Below, one piece after another: positions 52,267 to 61,654 of a stretch of 64,000 bases of DNA. The stretch spans positions 62,001 to 126,000 of the forward strand of contig NZ_JAFAJM010000020.1 of assembly GCF_019236175.1 (NCBI RefSeq). The letters are read 5' to 3'. The notes under the pieces are model-generated. The model was not told the DNA's origin and ran no database searches. It saw only the letters and a list, made by a program, of their open reading frames with translations. This DNA comes from Chryseobacterium sp. (GTDB lineage: Bacteria > Bacteroidota > Bacteroidia > Flavobacteriales > Weeksellaceae). Made by a program: the position numbers and the translations under genes. How positions within the stretch are numbered: the first letter of the stretch is position 1; the number at the start of each line of letters is the position of its first letter.

Positions 52267-54168
52267 TTACGAGTTTTCTGAATACATGATATCTTTTTCA
52301 GTCAGTACTTTTGGATTTTTCTCATATACAGGTATTCCTCCTACCCAGGTTTCCGATACCGGAATATCCCGCATTTTCATGTATTGTGAGGATTGCGTAT
52401 TCAATGAAAGAGGATTTTCGTCCAGTATCACGAAATCAGCAAAATGACCTTTATGTAATGAGCCCACCCATTTATCTGCATAACATTGCCATGCCGCATC
52501 ATAAGTAACGGCAATCAATGCCTGCTCAGGAGTAAGACATTCCGCACTGTTTAAAACTTCAATATTTCCGGGCTTCTTTTCCATGATTCTGGTAATCGAC
52601 TGTTCCATCATTCTCAAAGGACCCAGCGGGCTTACCTCATTATCGCTGTGAAGAGAAATTCTCATACCGGCAGCAAGAGTAGAGCCACAAAGATCGAGCA
52701 TCTGCGCTTTTTCACCGAATATCACCTCCTTAAAAGCATATCCCCAATAGCCTACATGGCCGATAAGGAAGCTTGGCGACACCCCCATTTGCAGCATATT
52801 GGTAATCTGATCTGCAGTCAGAAGTGAGCAGTGTTCTATACGATTACGAAGCTCCGGGCCTTTATACCGGGCAAGTGTACGCTGATAGGCATTGATAGCG
52901 AATGTTACCGCCTGGTCGCCATTAGCATGAATCATCAGCGGCCAGCCTTTGACAGCTACCGCAGTATTGATGAGTGTATTATAGCTTGGCGGAATCGTAT
53001 GTGCAGGAATACCTGTCTGTGGGAAATTAAATACTCCTGTAGGATAATTGGCTTCACACTTATACCGAGCACTCTGATAACCGGTCAACCCCTGGTTTGA
53101 ACCATCTGAAACGATTTTAATATGCCCACGGTATGCCTGTTTATATTCTTCAGGCTCTCTATACTGATGCAGTTTATCAACATCTTCCTGACCGGCACAA
53201 AGATATGCCCCGCCCGTTCTTACCAACTCATCATGAGTCTTAAAATATAATTTTAAAAGAATTTCAAAATTTTCATCCAGTCCGGCATCATACATAAAGG
53301 TAACCCCTCTTTTATTAGCCTCCGCAAAAAGTTCAGTGAGGCAGTGATTAATATTTTTACTCATACGAAGGATCTGCCCGCGTACGGTCTGTAACGCAGG
53401 TCCCATTTGCAGGGCTTCCTGTAGCTGACCCTGGGTTTCCTTAATATAATTATCAACCGTTCCATATTCCTGACTCACCTTATCATTATTATTGAATACA
53501 TATTCAAAAGCTTTAGTGTTTAAATAAAGTGTATGCATAGAAGCGCTCAACAATATGACAGGTCCTTTATCATAAATACCATCAAGCACCTTATTATCGA
53601 TCTTCTGCAGCTCATTTGATCCCACAAAAGGCATTAATGACGGATCCAGTCCTCTTCCTAAAATAACCTCTCCGTTTTTAAAATCCCATTTCTTAAGCTC
53701 TGATTTAACAAATTCCAAGTCATAATCAGCCCGTAAATTCTGTTCTTTAAAAGGACCTACATCCATCCATCCGGTCTTCATCATGGCTGCCGGAACGATA
53801 TGAACGTGGGGTTCAATCAGCCCGGGAAGTAAAGTTTGCGTTCCGGTCAATTCTCTTGTATGATATCCCGGATGACTCAAGGCCATATAGGCTTTCACAT
53901 AGTCTTCTTTACCGGTTATCACCACTTTTCCGTTAGCAATACCAATAGCATCTACAGACTCTGTTGATCCGCCGATCATAGGCAGGATCGTTCCGGTTCC
54001 TTTACTGATTACCAGATTCAGTGGGGCTTTGCTGGTCTTATTCTTGATCACCTGTTGTATTTTTTCCAGGTTTTCCTGACTAAAAAGTTCTTCTTTAAGA
54101 ATTTTTAAAACAGGATTGTTACAGGCGCAATGCGTGCAGCCATGAGTGTGGTTGTGTGATTTTTCCAT
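52267..54168 (-). CDS. Amidohydrolase (YtcJ-like, amidohydro_3)
   Basis: The 633-residue protein has the amidohydrolase metal motif LPGLIEPHVHIVPA (H-x-H near residue 117), a second His (NGDQAV... MIHANGD region), and a late SLHSDNEVSPLGPL with the Asp ligand, followed by KGHFADFVILDENPL. These are the marks of the YtcJ-like group, whose substrates are usually unknown amides or formamides. The first 20 residues are His/Cys-rich (HNHTHGCTHCACNN), an unusual extension that could bind metal. It has no signal peptide and stands alone between a convergent gene and a long gap. Confidence 0.9.
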   Translation of the reverse strand: MEKSHNHTHGCTHCACNNPVLKILKEELFSQENLEKIQQVIKNKTSKAPLNLVISKGTGTILPMIGGSTESVDAIGIANGKVVITGKEDYVKAYMALSHPGYHTRELTGTQTLLPGLIEPHVHIVPAAMMKTGWMDVGPFKEQNLRADYDLEFVKSELKKWDFKNGEVILGRGLDPSLMPFVGSNELQKIDNKVLDGIYDKGPVILLSASMHTLYLNTKAFEYVFNNNDKVSQEYGTVDNYIKETQGQLQEALQMGPALQTVRGQILRMSKNINHCLTELFAEANKRGVTFMYDAGLDENFEILLKLYFKTHDELVRTGGAYLCAGQEDVDKLHQYREPEEYKQAYRGHIKIVSDGSNQGLTGYQSARYKCEANYPTGVFNFPQTGIPAHTIPPSYNTLINTAVAVKGWPLMIHANGDQAVTFAINAYQRTLARYKGPELRNRIEHCSLLTADQITNMLQMGVSPSFLIGHVGYWGYAFKEVIFGEKAQMLDLCGSTLAAGMRISLHSDNEVSPLGPLRMMEQSITRIMEKKPGNIEVLNSAECLTPEQALIAVTYDAAWQCYADKWVGSLHKGHFADFVILDENPLSLNTQSSQYMKMRDIPVSETWVGGIPVYEKNPKVLTEKDIMYSENS

Positions 54169-54633
54169 AGGATTAATTTGGTTTAAGTGAATGGTTACGT
54201 TTAATTCTGCCGGTATCTATTTTTAATTATATATTTCTTTTTATGCCATAGAAAATCCGGCCTCTCAAAAGACGAAGCTTATTATATAATTTAAATAAAT
54301 AAAAGATTATTTTAAATAATTACACTTTAATAACTGTAATAGAATACATAATTCTCATTTATTTCCGTTTATTAGTTTTACTTTATAAAAGTATGGAAAA
54401 ATATTCTTTCAAAACAAATTTTATCACCGATTATTGATTAATATTTTCTATCTAAAATTTTAATTATCAGTACGTTTTACTTAAACCTGCTATAAGAGCT
54501 CAAAACCAGCACCTTTTTACCTCCTTGCCAATACAAGAAATGATAGGCTGAATAAAGTCATGAGAAGATAAAAAACATCATGCCCACCTGCTTTCCTAAA
54601 CAAGTGTTTACTTTTTTATTATCATTAAGGTTC
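54169..54633. other. AT-rich intergenic region
   Basis: About 465 bases between the amidohydrolase promoter side and the end of the egt operon. I see no hairpin, RNA gene or supported frame. Confidence 0.45.
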
Positions 54634-56202
54634 TTATTTTGAATCCAGATAATTTTTCAGGTCTGAAATATTTGTAATCTTAAGTTCCCTGGCCTGTTCT
54701 CTTCTCATCATCAGAGCATACGCATTATTAAACCCCAATGGATTGAGCCATTTAATCCCATATTGCTTCTGAAATTCCAGATTCACATAATCAAACGTTT
54801 TTCCGGGACTTTTAGAAACCTCTTCTACCGTTTTTGCAGAGGGTCTCAGCAAAACCAGAAGCCCGGTTCCTGTATATTCGGGATAAAAATCTATCGCATC
54901 GTTCATTAAAGCATCGAAGCAGATTTTTGTTCCGCCCAGACCTGTTTTGGTTTCCACTTTATAATCTGTATAGCCCTCAATAAGGATTTTATACATTTCA
55001 GTAAGAATGTACTGTTCGCCGAAAATTTTGGACCCTATTTTTATAGTTGGGGAGTTTTTTCCTTGGCGCGGAACTTTATATAAATTTGTTTTTATCAGAA
55101 AGTCTCTGGCGATTTTTTCAGGAGTCTGTTTGAGATAATCTGATTGATAGTTCAGGTCTGTCATGATGGAATCATTCAATTTTCCTGACAAAAGATTCAG
55201 TGTTTTTTCAAGATCCGGAAATTTCTCCAGTGTTTTTGTTTTGATAACCGGAGCAGCAAAGTAAGGCGGAAAAATCTTTTTATCATCTTCCAGAACGTAC
55301 AGATCAAAGGCTTTGATTCTTCCGTCTGTAGAATAACCGCTGATCAGATCCAGTTCTTTTTCATATGCTGCTTTGTACATGATGGCATCACTTACCACAA
55401 GAGGATGGACATTCAGTCCATACACCGAGCGCAGTCCCAGATCTCCGTCCTGTCTTCCCATAAATTCAGGGGTAAAGCCAGCTTTAAGTTTGGTATCCGA
55501 AACGGAAGTCACCAGATAAACTATGCCCATAATGATCAATACACCCGGAATAATATAGGGTAACTTTTTGACCAGCCGATAACCCGATTTCTGTAAAACA
55601 GCAATCGTCTGATCTAAAAAAACTGCCAGTAACGCTGCCGGAATAGCTCCGGCCAGAATCATATGTGTATTATTAAGAGAAATTCCGCCAAAAATAAACT
55701 CACCCAACCCTCCTGCCGCAACAAACGACGCTAAGGTAGCCACTCCCACATTGATTACTGCCGCTGTTCTGATTCCGGCAATGATCACCGGCATAGCTAA
55801 GGGAAGTTCAACTTTGAGAAGCAGTTGTTTTCTATTCATTCCCATTGCTTTTGCGGCTTCAGCTACCGTTGGGCTTACTTCCGTAATTCCGGTATAGGTA
55901 TTTCTGATGATAGGTAAAAGTGCGTAGATCAGTAATGCAACAATGGCAGGAGTTGCTCCTATACCGAAAGCGGGAATCATAAAACCAAGCAAAGCAATAC
56001 TGGGAATAGTCTGTAAAATTCCGGCGAGCCCTAAAACAGAACCTGATAATTTTCTTTTCCGGGCGATTAAAATTCCTAAAGGCAGCCCGATTATAATAGC
56101 CAGAAATAAAGCCAGAAAGGTAAGTCCCAGATGCTGAACAATCTGGGTGAGTAATTTTTCATGTTGTTCTATAATAAACTGCCAAAAACTCTGTCCGCTC
56201 AT
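54634..56202 (-). CDS. ABC permease fused to a circularly permuted binding protein (EgtU/OpuBC-like)
   Basis: Residues 1-210 are a betaine-type ABC permease (GITEVSPTVAEAAKAMGMNR is the EAA loop). One more membrane helix at 216-233 then leads to an OpuAC-type binding domain in the periplasm. The order of its halves is exchanged: residues 239-377 (GFTPEFMGRQDG to KTNLYKVP) are normally the second half and 385-522 (TIKIGSKIFGEQYILTEMYK to LKNYLDSK) the first. Both halves look complete. Aromatic residues typical of quaternary-amine pockets (Y440-P-E-Y443) are present. It overlaps the ATPase gene by four bases. Its operon with egtB and egtD suggests uptake of ergothioneine or hercynine; choline or glycine betaine is the alternative. 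Confidence 0.88.
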   Translation of the reverse strand: MSGQSFWQFIIEQHEKLLTQIVQHLGLTFLALFLAIIIGLPLGILIARKRKLSGSVLGLAGILQTIPSIALLGFMIPAFGIGATPAIVALLIYALLPIIRNTYTGITEVSPTVAEAAKAMGMNRKQLLLKVELPLAMPVIIAGIRTAAVINVGVATLASFVAAGGLGEFIFGGISLNNTHMILAGAIPAALLAVFLDQTIAVLQKSGYRLVKKLPYIIPGVLIIMGIVYLVTSVSDTKLKAGFTPEFMGRQDGDLGLRSVYGLNVHPLVVSDAIMYKAAYEKELDLISGYSTDGRIKAFDLYVLEDDKKIFPPYFAAPVIKTKTLEKFPDLEKTLNLLSGKLNDSIMTDLNYQSDYLKQTPEKIARDFLIKTNLYKVPRQGKNSPTIKIGSKIFGEQYILTEMYKILIEGYTDYKVETKTGLGGTKICFDALMNDAIDFYPEYTGTGLLVLLRPSAKTVEEVSKSPGKTFDYVNLEFQKQYGIKWLNPLGFNNAYALMMRREQARELKITNISDLKNYLDSK

Positions 56203-57119
56203 AGAATCTGAAATTTTCGGTATTCATTAAAAGCTTTAATCAGATTTTCGTAATCTTCGGAATGTATCATATCTACACTCAGCTGCTGCAGAGCATCCCA
56301 GAAACGGGTATGTTCTGAAAACTGAAACTTTTCATAGAAACCACGATCATCACTCCATGATTTTACATCTTTCAGTCGGGTGACTTTGTATTCCAGTAAA
56401 AGTCTGTTTTGGGCAAAAAAATCTTTAACAAAATTATTTTCCGGCTGGTACAGTATTTCTTTTGGGGTACCGGTCTGAATAATTTTTCCTTTATCCATCA
56501 GAGCTATTTTATGACCTAACTCAAATGCTTCCTGTACATCATGGGTAACCAGAATAATGGTTTTGCTTTTAAGTTCTTCCAATGATTTAAATTCCGAATG
56601 AATATCGGCTTTTGTGATATTATCCAGCGCTCCGAAAGGTTCGTCCATCAGTAAAATTGGTGGGCCGGCAATCAAAGCACGGGCAATTCCTGCTCTTTGC
56701 TGCTGTCCGCCGCTCAATTCGTGAGGAAACCGGCTAAGTATATCTTCTGAAAGATGAAGTTTATGCAATAGTTCCTGTATTTTTCCGGCCGTCTTTTTTT
56801 TGTCCCATTTCAGCAAATCGGGAACAACGGCTATATTCTGCTGAATCGTATAATGCGGAAACAATCCGGAATGCTGCATAACAAAGCCAATTCCCATCCG
56901 CAGTTCTTCCACCTTTTGTGAATGAATATTTTTACCATCAATGAAAATATTTCCTGAATCGGCTTCAATAAGCCGGTTAATCATTTTCAGCATTGTTGTT
57001 TTTCCGGAACCACTGGTTCCCAACAATACCAGAATCTCCTTATCATCTGCCTGAAAAGAGATGGTATCAACTGCCTTTTTCCCGTTAAAACTTTTTGAAA
57101 CCGATTCTACTGTAATCAT
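56199..57119 (-). CDS. ABC transporter ATPase (EgtV/OpuBA-like)
   Basis: Start chosen at the ATG at 57119, eight bases after the egtB stop, rather than at 57161 which lies inside egtB. Walker A is GTSGSGKTT, the signature LSGGQQQRAGIARAL and Walker B ILLMDEPFGALD, followed by the switch His in VTHD. This is the betaine/ProV-like class. A C-terminal extension of about 60 residues (after GTPKEILYQPENNF) has no CBS domain that I can recognise. It powers the permease/binding-protein fusion encoded next, whose start overlaps its stop. Confidence 0.93.
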   Translation of the reverse strand: MITVESVSKSFNGKKAVDTISFQADDKEILVLLGTSGSGKTTMLKMINRLIEADSGNIFIDGKNIHSQKVEELRMGIGFVMQHSGLFPHYTIQQNIAVVPDLLKWDKKKTAGKIQELLHKLHLSEDILSRFPHELSGGQQQRAGIARALIAGPPILLMDEPFGALDNITKADIHSEFKSLEELKSKTIILVTHDVQEAFELGHKIALMDKGKIIQTGTPKEILYQPENNFVKDFFAQNRLLLEYKVTRLKDVKSWSDDRGFYEKFQFSEHTRFWDALQQLSVDMIHSEDYENLIKAFNEYRKFQIL

Positions 57120-57127
57120 AGGCAAAA

Positions 57128-58318
57128 TTATTGTGCAAGTCTGATTCCCGTAAACTGCCACTGCAGCCGTGTCTGGAAAAAATTCCGGTACGTATTTCTG
57201 CTGTGTCCGGAAGGAGTGGCTTCAGAAGCACCACGCAGCACCATCTGGTTAACCATAAATTTCCCATTATATTCTCCTACGGCTCCGGCTTCTTTTGTAA
57301 ATCCAGGATACGGAAGATAGGCAGAATTTGTCCATTCCCAGCGTTTTCCCCAATTGAAATGGCCTGATGCCACTTCCCATTCCTCTTCTGTGGGCAGGCG
57401 TTTTCCTTTCCATGCAGCAAAAGCGGAAGCTTCAAAAAAGTTGATATGACATACTGCTTCACTGAGGTTTATTTTCTGTAATCCGTTTAGGGTATAATTC
57501 ATCCATTCTCCTTCAATCAGATGCCAGTACAATGGGGATTTCGCATTGCTCTGCTGTACCCAGTCCCAGCCTTCGGCGTGCCAGTGCCTGAAATCTTCAT
57601 AGCCTCCGGCTTCCATAAATTCCAGGTATTCTTTATTGGTAACCAGCCCGCTGCTTATTTCAAAATCATTCAGATATACTTTGTGTCTTCCCAATTCATT
57701 ATCAAAACAGAAGCCTTCTCCCATAAAACCAATTTCATAAATCCCTTCTGAAAAGTGTATCATTCCTGAGTTTTCAAGATTATCTTCTTTTGAAGCAGGT
57801 CTTTTTCTGTAAGCAGGAAACAGCGGATTGTGCCCTAAAATATATTTAATATCCGTTAGCAATAATTCCTGATGCTGCTGTTCATGGTTTAAACCCAGTT
57901 CCAGAAGAGGCTCCAATGATGCTGTAAGATATCCGTTTTCAAAAAATTCGGACATCTTCCGGTCTACATATTCACGGTATTTAAAAACATCTGAAACGGA
58001 AGGCCGGCTCAGATTTCCTCGGTCTGTACGGATGACGCGGGCTCCTATGGTTTCATAATAACTGTTGAATACAAAATTATACTGAGGATCAAAAACTTCA
58101 TATCCCGGGAAATCAGACTGTAAAATAAAGGTCTCAAAAAACCAGGTCGTATGCCCTAAATGCCATTTCGGCGGGCTTACATCTACGACCGGCTGAACTA
58201 CATAATCTTCAATTTCCAGAGGCCGGCAAATCTCAACCGAATGATTCCGGATTTCAGCATACTTTTCTGTCAGGTTTTTATGAGAGAGGGTCTTTACAGA
58301 TTGTGTATCTTTTTTCAT
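57128..58318 (-). CDS. egtB: Ergothioneine biosynthesis sulfoxide synthase
   Basis: The N-terminal DinB-like domain carries the iron ligands: H56 (PPKWHLGHTTWFFETF) and H145/H149 (GLNHEQQHQELLLTDIKY). The C-terminal FGE-sulfatase domain ends RGASEATPSGHSRNTYRNFF and GIRLAQ. EgtB joins a thiol to hercynine with O2, forming the sulfoxide precursor of ergothioneine. No egtA or egtC is present, which fits the short type of pathway using cysteine directly. It follows egtD by 16 bases. OvoA and SenA are relatives, but an OvoA methyltransferase tail and senB are absent. Confidence 0.9.
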   Translation of the reverse strand: MKKDTQSVKTLSHKNLTEKYAEIRNHSVEICRPLEIEDYVVQPVVDVSPPKWHLGHTTWFFETFILQSDFPGYEVFDPQYNFVFNSYYETIGARVIRTDRGNLSRPSVSDVFKYREYVDRKMSEFFENGYLTASLEPLLELGLNHEQQHQELLLTDIKYILGHNPLFPAYRKRPASKEDNLENSGMIHFSEGIYEIGFMGEGFCFDNELGRHKVYLNDFEISSGLVTNKEYLEFMEAGGYEDFRHWHAEGWDWVQQSNAKSPLYWHLIEGEWMNYTLNGLQKINLSEAVCHINFFEASAFAAWKGKRLPTEEEWEVASGHFNWGKRWEWTNSAYLPYPGFTKEAGAVGEYNGKFMVNQMVLRGASEATPSGHSRNTYRNFFQTRLQWQFTGIRLAQ

Positions 58319-58334
58319 AAGAAATCATTTTAAA

Positions 58335-59315
58335 TTATATCACCCAGACGGAATCCACAAACCAGTTTTTGGCATCATTGATTTCAATAAGAATATGAAA
58401 TCCCGAATCTTCTGCCAGTTTCCGGATCTCTTTTTCTGAGAATTTCTGAGAAACTTCCATATCAATCAGTTCGTTTTCCCTGCAATGAAACACGTGGTTT
58501 CCGATATGTACTTTCTGATCGCAAAGACTCACCAGAAAGCTTCTGCAGGCTCCTGAAACCGGATCATAGTTTTGATAATGCTGAAACTGCTCCAGTTTAA
58601 AGTCGGCATTCAGTTCCCGGTTGATTCTTGTGAGAAGATTAAGATTGAAGGCAGCGGTAATTCCCGCAGGATCATTATAGGCGGCAAGAATGGTATTAGG
58701 GTTTTTCTTCAGGTCAAAACCTACCAGGAACAAATCTCCGGAGTTCAGCTTTCTTTTCACTTCTCTACAAAAATGCCGTGCTTCATCAATTTCCATATTT
58801 CCGATATTTCCCCCTAAGAAAAGGACAACTTTTTTTCTTTTCGAAATACCGGTTGCCTTATCCAGCATATCAAAATATTCTCCTTCCAGAGGCAGAATTT
58901 TCAGTTCAGGCAGTTTCTTATTCAGATTTTCCTGCAAAACGGAAAGAATATTTCCTGAGATATCTATAGGCATATAGGTAAAGTCTGTTCCTTTCTCTAC
59001 CAGTTTTTTAAGAAGATAAGATGATTTCATCGCATCGCCTGCACCTAATTCTATCAGGTCAAAAGATTCGTTGATATGGGAAATTGCCGTTGCCATTTCC
59101 TCTGTTTTATTCTGAAATATATCCAGCTCACACTGGGTGAGATAGTAGTCCGGCATGGCCATAATCTGCTGAAAAAGATGATCACCTGTTTTGTCGTAAA
59201 AATACTTGGATGATAGTTTTTTCTGATGAGCAGACAAGCCTTTCAGAACATCCGAGCGAAAACTATCGGTATACTTATTTTTAAACTGATGATCCTGTTT
59301 GAACTGTACATTCAT
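58335..59315 (-). CDS. egtD: L-histidine N-alpha-methyltransferase
   Basis: The 326-residue SAM-dependent enzyme trimethylates histidine to hercynine. SSKYFYDKTGDHLFQQIMAM is the N-terminal family block, LIELGAGDAMKSSYLL (88-103) the SAM-binding motif, LFLGGNIGN (165-173) the histidine-binding loop Asn, and a late conserved Glu-x-Ser lies in RENELIDMEVSQKFS. It is the first gene of the egtD-egtB-ATPase-permease unit. Its promoter must lie in the 399-base divergent region, but I find no exact -7 box on this strand. Confidence 0.95.
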   Translation of the reverse strand: MNVQFKQDHQFKNKYTDSFRSDVLKGLSAHQKKLSSKYFYDKTGDHLFQQIMAMPDYYLTQCELDIFQNKTEEMATAISHINESFDLIELGAGDAMKSSYLLKKLVEKGTDFTYMPIDISGNILSVLQENLNKKLPELKILPLEGEYFDMLDKATGISKRKKVVLFLGGNIGNMEIDEARHFCREVKRKLNSGDLFLVGFDLKKNPNTILAAYNDPAGITAAFNLNLLTRINRELNADFKLEQFQHYQNYDPVSGACRSFLVSLCDQKVHIGNHVFHCRENELIDMEVSQKFSEKEIRKLAEDSGFHILIEINDAKNWFVDSVWVI

Positions 59316-59702
59316 AGTTTATATTTTGGTTGGTATTAAGTAACTACAAGTATCCTGCCGTCAGCGGAACTACTTTCCCTCTCTTTTCATCAACATATGA
59401 ACTTCTTCCGTTTCCTCCAATTAAAGATAGGATTTATTTGCGGTTTTCATCCTACCACACTTCATCTTATTTGAATAATCCTGAGTTCTATGATAAAAAA
59501 ACTGAGCAAGTTGGGGGAATAAATTCCTGGATAATATAATACCTACAAAGACATTCCTATGTATTTATCAGGTTAAAAAAAAAATGAACAAATACTAAAA
59601 TCCTCCTGCTACAAAAAATCCTTTCGTGTAGTCTTATTACATTTTCCATCATAAAAAAACAGTATCTTTCAAAAGAAAATGCTAAATATTCCGTTTAATT
59701 CT
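59316..59702. other. Divergent intergenic region before egtD
   Basis: About 390 AT-rich bases between egtD and the next plus-strand gene. It must hold the egt operon promoter. No riboswitch-like structure or small gene that I can support. Confidence 0.4.
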
Positions 59703-59710
59703 TAAATTTG
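59703..59710 (+). promoter_or_regulatory. Possible -7 box (TAAATTTG), nearly leaderless
   Basis: An exact TAnnTTTG match only five bases before the ATG at 59715. If used, the transcript would begin at or near the start codon. Confidence 0.3.
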
Positions 59711-59714
59711 GCTA

Positions 59715-60188
59715 ATGCGAAAGAATCTTTATTTTATCATTATAGTATTTTCTCTTAGCAGCTGCTATACATATCAGGTAAAAAAGCAGGCGGATACGGC
59801 GGGCGACAATAAGCAGGAATCTAAAAAGAATGGAGCTCCTGTGAATACAGCATCTGCGCCAATGCAAAGTCCGGCAGCCGGATCTCCCAATGTAAAGGCA
59901 CAACAGGCGACCCCTGTTCCGGTGAATATCCAGGAGAAACTTGCCCCTAATAAAAATGTTAAAATAGATGTTGAAGGCAGAAGCTATAAAATAATCGTTG
60001 ACAGATGGGAAAGTGACAGTCTGGTAGCCCATCCTGTTCACCATCCTAAAAAGATTCTGAAATTCCATAAGAACCAGATCAATAGTGAAAAAATTGCAGA
60101 AAAGCGTTTTTCACAACCTATCGCTGACATTATTACGGTGAGTGTATATGCCGGAATCGGTGCATTAATCTGGTATCTTCTCCACTAA
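59715..60188 (+). CDS. Uncharacterised lipoprotein
   Basis: A 157-residue protein with a lipoprotein signal (VFSLSSCYTY). A disordered Ala/Pro/Lys/Gln-rich stretch (about 24-75) is followed by a short folded part (KNVKIDVEGRSYKIIVDRWESD) and a C-terminal hydrophobic helix (IITVSVYAGIGALIWYLL). Both ends would thus be in or at a membrane. No family known to me. It stands between egtD (divergent) and a serine hydrolase gene. Confidence 0.7.
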   Translation: MRKNLYFIIIVFSLSSCYTYQVKKQADTAGDNKQESKKNGAPVNTASAPMQSPAAGSPNVKAQQATPVPVNIQEKLAPNKNVKIDVEGRSYKIIVDRWESDSLVAHPVHHPKKILKFHKNQINSEKIAEKRFSQPIADIITVSVYAGIGALIWYLLH

Positions 60189-60368
60189 TTTTTATCGATA
60201 ATTGAGAACATATTTTTGTTTCTTATCAGCTCTTACTTCTTTTAGTTGTAGCGGGGCAATTGAATATATGGGTTCTAAATCAGTCGATTTTGCGCAACAT
60301 ACCTATCTTTAAATGTAATATATTTGATGTGCGTATTGTTATATTTACAACTCATAAAACTATTTGCC

Positions 60369-61433
60369 ATGAAACATCAGATTTCCTTATTACTTCTTCT
60401 TATTTCCCATTGCTTTTTTTCACAGACCATTGTTCCGGAAAAACTGGACCATTACTTCAGCTATATTGAAAACAACAATATAGGAGTCGGAAGTCTGTCG
60501 GTTTTTAAAAATGGCAAGGAAGTCTACACCAGAAACTTCGGACAAAAAAACATTCCTGAATTAGTTTATAACCCAAGCACCAGATATCAGGTAGGTTCGG
60601 TAACCAAAATGATGACTGCTGTTTTAATTTTCAAATTAATTGAAAAGCATGCTTTAGATCTGAATGATAAACTGTCAGCATTTTATCCTGAAGTTCCCAA
60701 TTCAGGTATCATCACCATTAAAAATCTATTAGAACACACCAGCGGACTGGGAAGTTATGTAATAAAAGATGGCGAAGTCTGGGTTACCGGAAAAGCAACC
60801 GATCGTGAAATTGTAGATCTTATCATTAAGCAGGGGAAAAGTTTTGAACCGGGGGAAAAGGTAGCTTATTCCAATTCCGCCTATTATCTCCTGACGAAAA
60901 TTCTTGAAAGAAAGCATAAAAAAACCTTTCACGAAATCCTTGATTCAGAAATTATACAACCTCTGAAACTTAAAAATCTGGTTTCATTCGAACCTCATCA
61001 AAAAAATGTATTTCTGCCTTACCGGTATGAAAACAATTCCTGGACTCTTCTGAAAAAGGAAATAGACTTTCTCAACGTCATCGGTGTGGGTGATGTCTCC
61101 GCTACGCCTTATGATCTGAACATATTCATCAATAGTTTATTCCACAACAATATTCTTAAAAAAGAATCATTGAAACTCATGGAGCCCGTATTAAAAAAAG
61201 AAGACTGGGGAAGAGGAATGGCCATTTGGGATTTTGACGGTATCATATTCTATGGACACGGAGGTGATACTTTAGGATCACATGCAGTTCTTATCTATAA
61301 TAAAGAGGCAGATCTCTCCATCGCTTACGTCACAAACGGAGAACGAATTAAGAAAGAAGATTTTATAAAAAATGTAGTCCGTCTGCTGTATAACAAAGAA
61401 ATTACACTTCCGGAAATAAAAAACAGAGAATGA
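60369..61433 (+). CDS. Exported serine hydrolase (beta-lactamase family)
   Basis: Start taken at the inner ATG at 60369, where a signal peptide begins (MKHQISLLLLLISHCFFSQ); a longer frame to 60324 lacks sense. The nucleophile box is VGSVTKMM (S-V-T-K), the second motif AYSNSAYYLL and the third GHGGDTLG. IGVGDVSATPYDL is the complete form of the segment at which the paralogue at 41417-42340 is broken. It is the fifth member of this family in the window. Substrate unknown, periplasmic. A terminator follows 44 bases on. Confidence 0.9.
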   Translation: MKHQISLLLLLISHCFFSQTIVPEKLDHYFSYIENNNIGVGSLSVFKNGKEVYTRNFGQKNIPELVYNPSTRYQVGSVTKMMTAVLIFKLIEKHALDLNDKLSAFYPEVPNSGIITIKNLLEHTSGLGSYVIKDGEVWVTGKATDREIVDLIIKQGKSFEPGEKVAYSNSAYYLLTKILERKHKKTFHEILDSEIIQPLKLKNLVSFEPHQKNVFLPYRYENNSWTLLKKEIDFLNVIGVGDVSATPYDLNIFINSLFHNNILKKESLKLMEPVLKKEDWGRGMAIWDFDGIIFYGHGGDTLGSHAVLIYNKEADLSIAYVTNGERIKKEDFIKNVVRLLYNKEITLPEIKNRE

Positions 61434-61477
61434 CGATTTGTAATGATAAATAATGATTCTTTGGATCATTTAAAAAC

Positions 61478-61500
61478 CTCAGCAGTGCTGAGATTTTTTT
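61478..61500 (+). terminator. Terminator of the serine hydrolase gene
   Basis: CTCAGCA pairs perfectly with TGCTGAG and is followed by ATTTTTTT. The one-base loop must open to three in practice. Confidence 0.75.
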
Positions 61501-61597
61501 GTTTACTCCCGTCTTATCTTGATACAGCAATCTACTTACCTGAAACCGGAGATTTAATTTTCACCAGACAATAGCTGAAAGCAGATTCCCAAAAATA

Positions 61598-61632
61598 AAG
61601 AAGCATCATTGGTAACGATGCTTCTTTTTTTA
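61598..61632. terminator. Terminator near the 3' end of the beta-propeller lipoprotein gene
   Basis: AAGAAGCATC pairs with GATGCTTCTT around nine bases. It is followed by T on the plus strand and by TTTATTTTT on the minus strand, so it can end the minus-strand gene at 61655. Confidence 0.75.
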
Positions 61633-61654
61633 AACTTCCGAGGTAAATTTTCTG

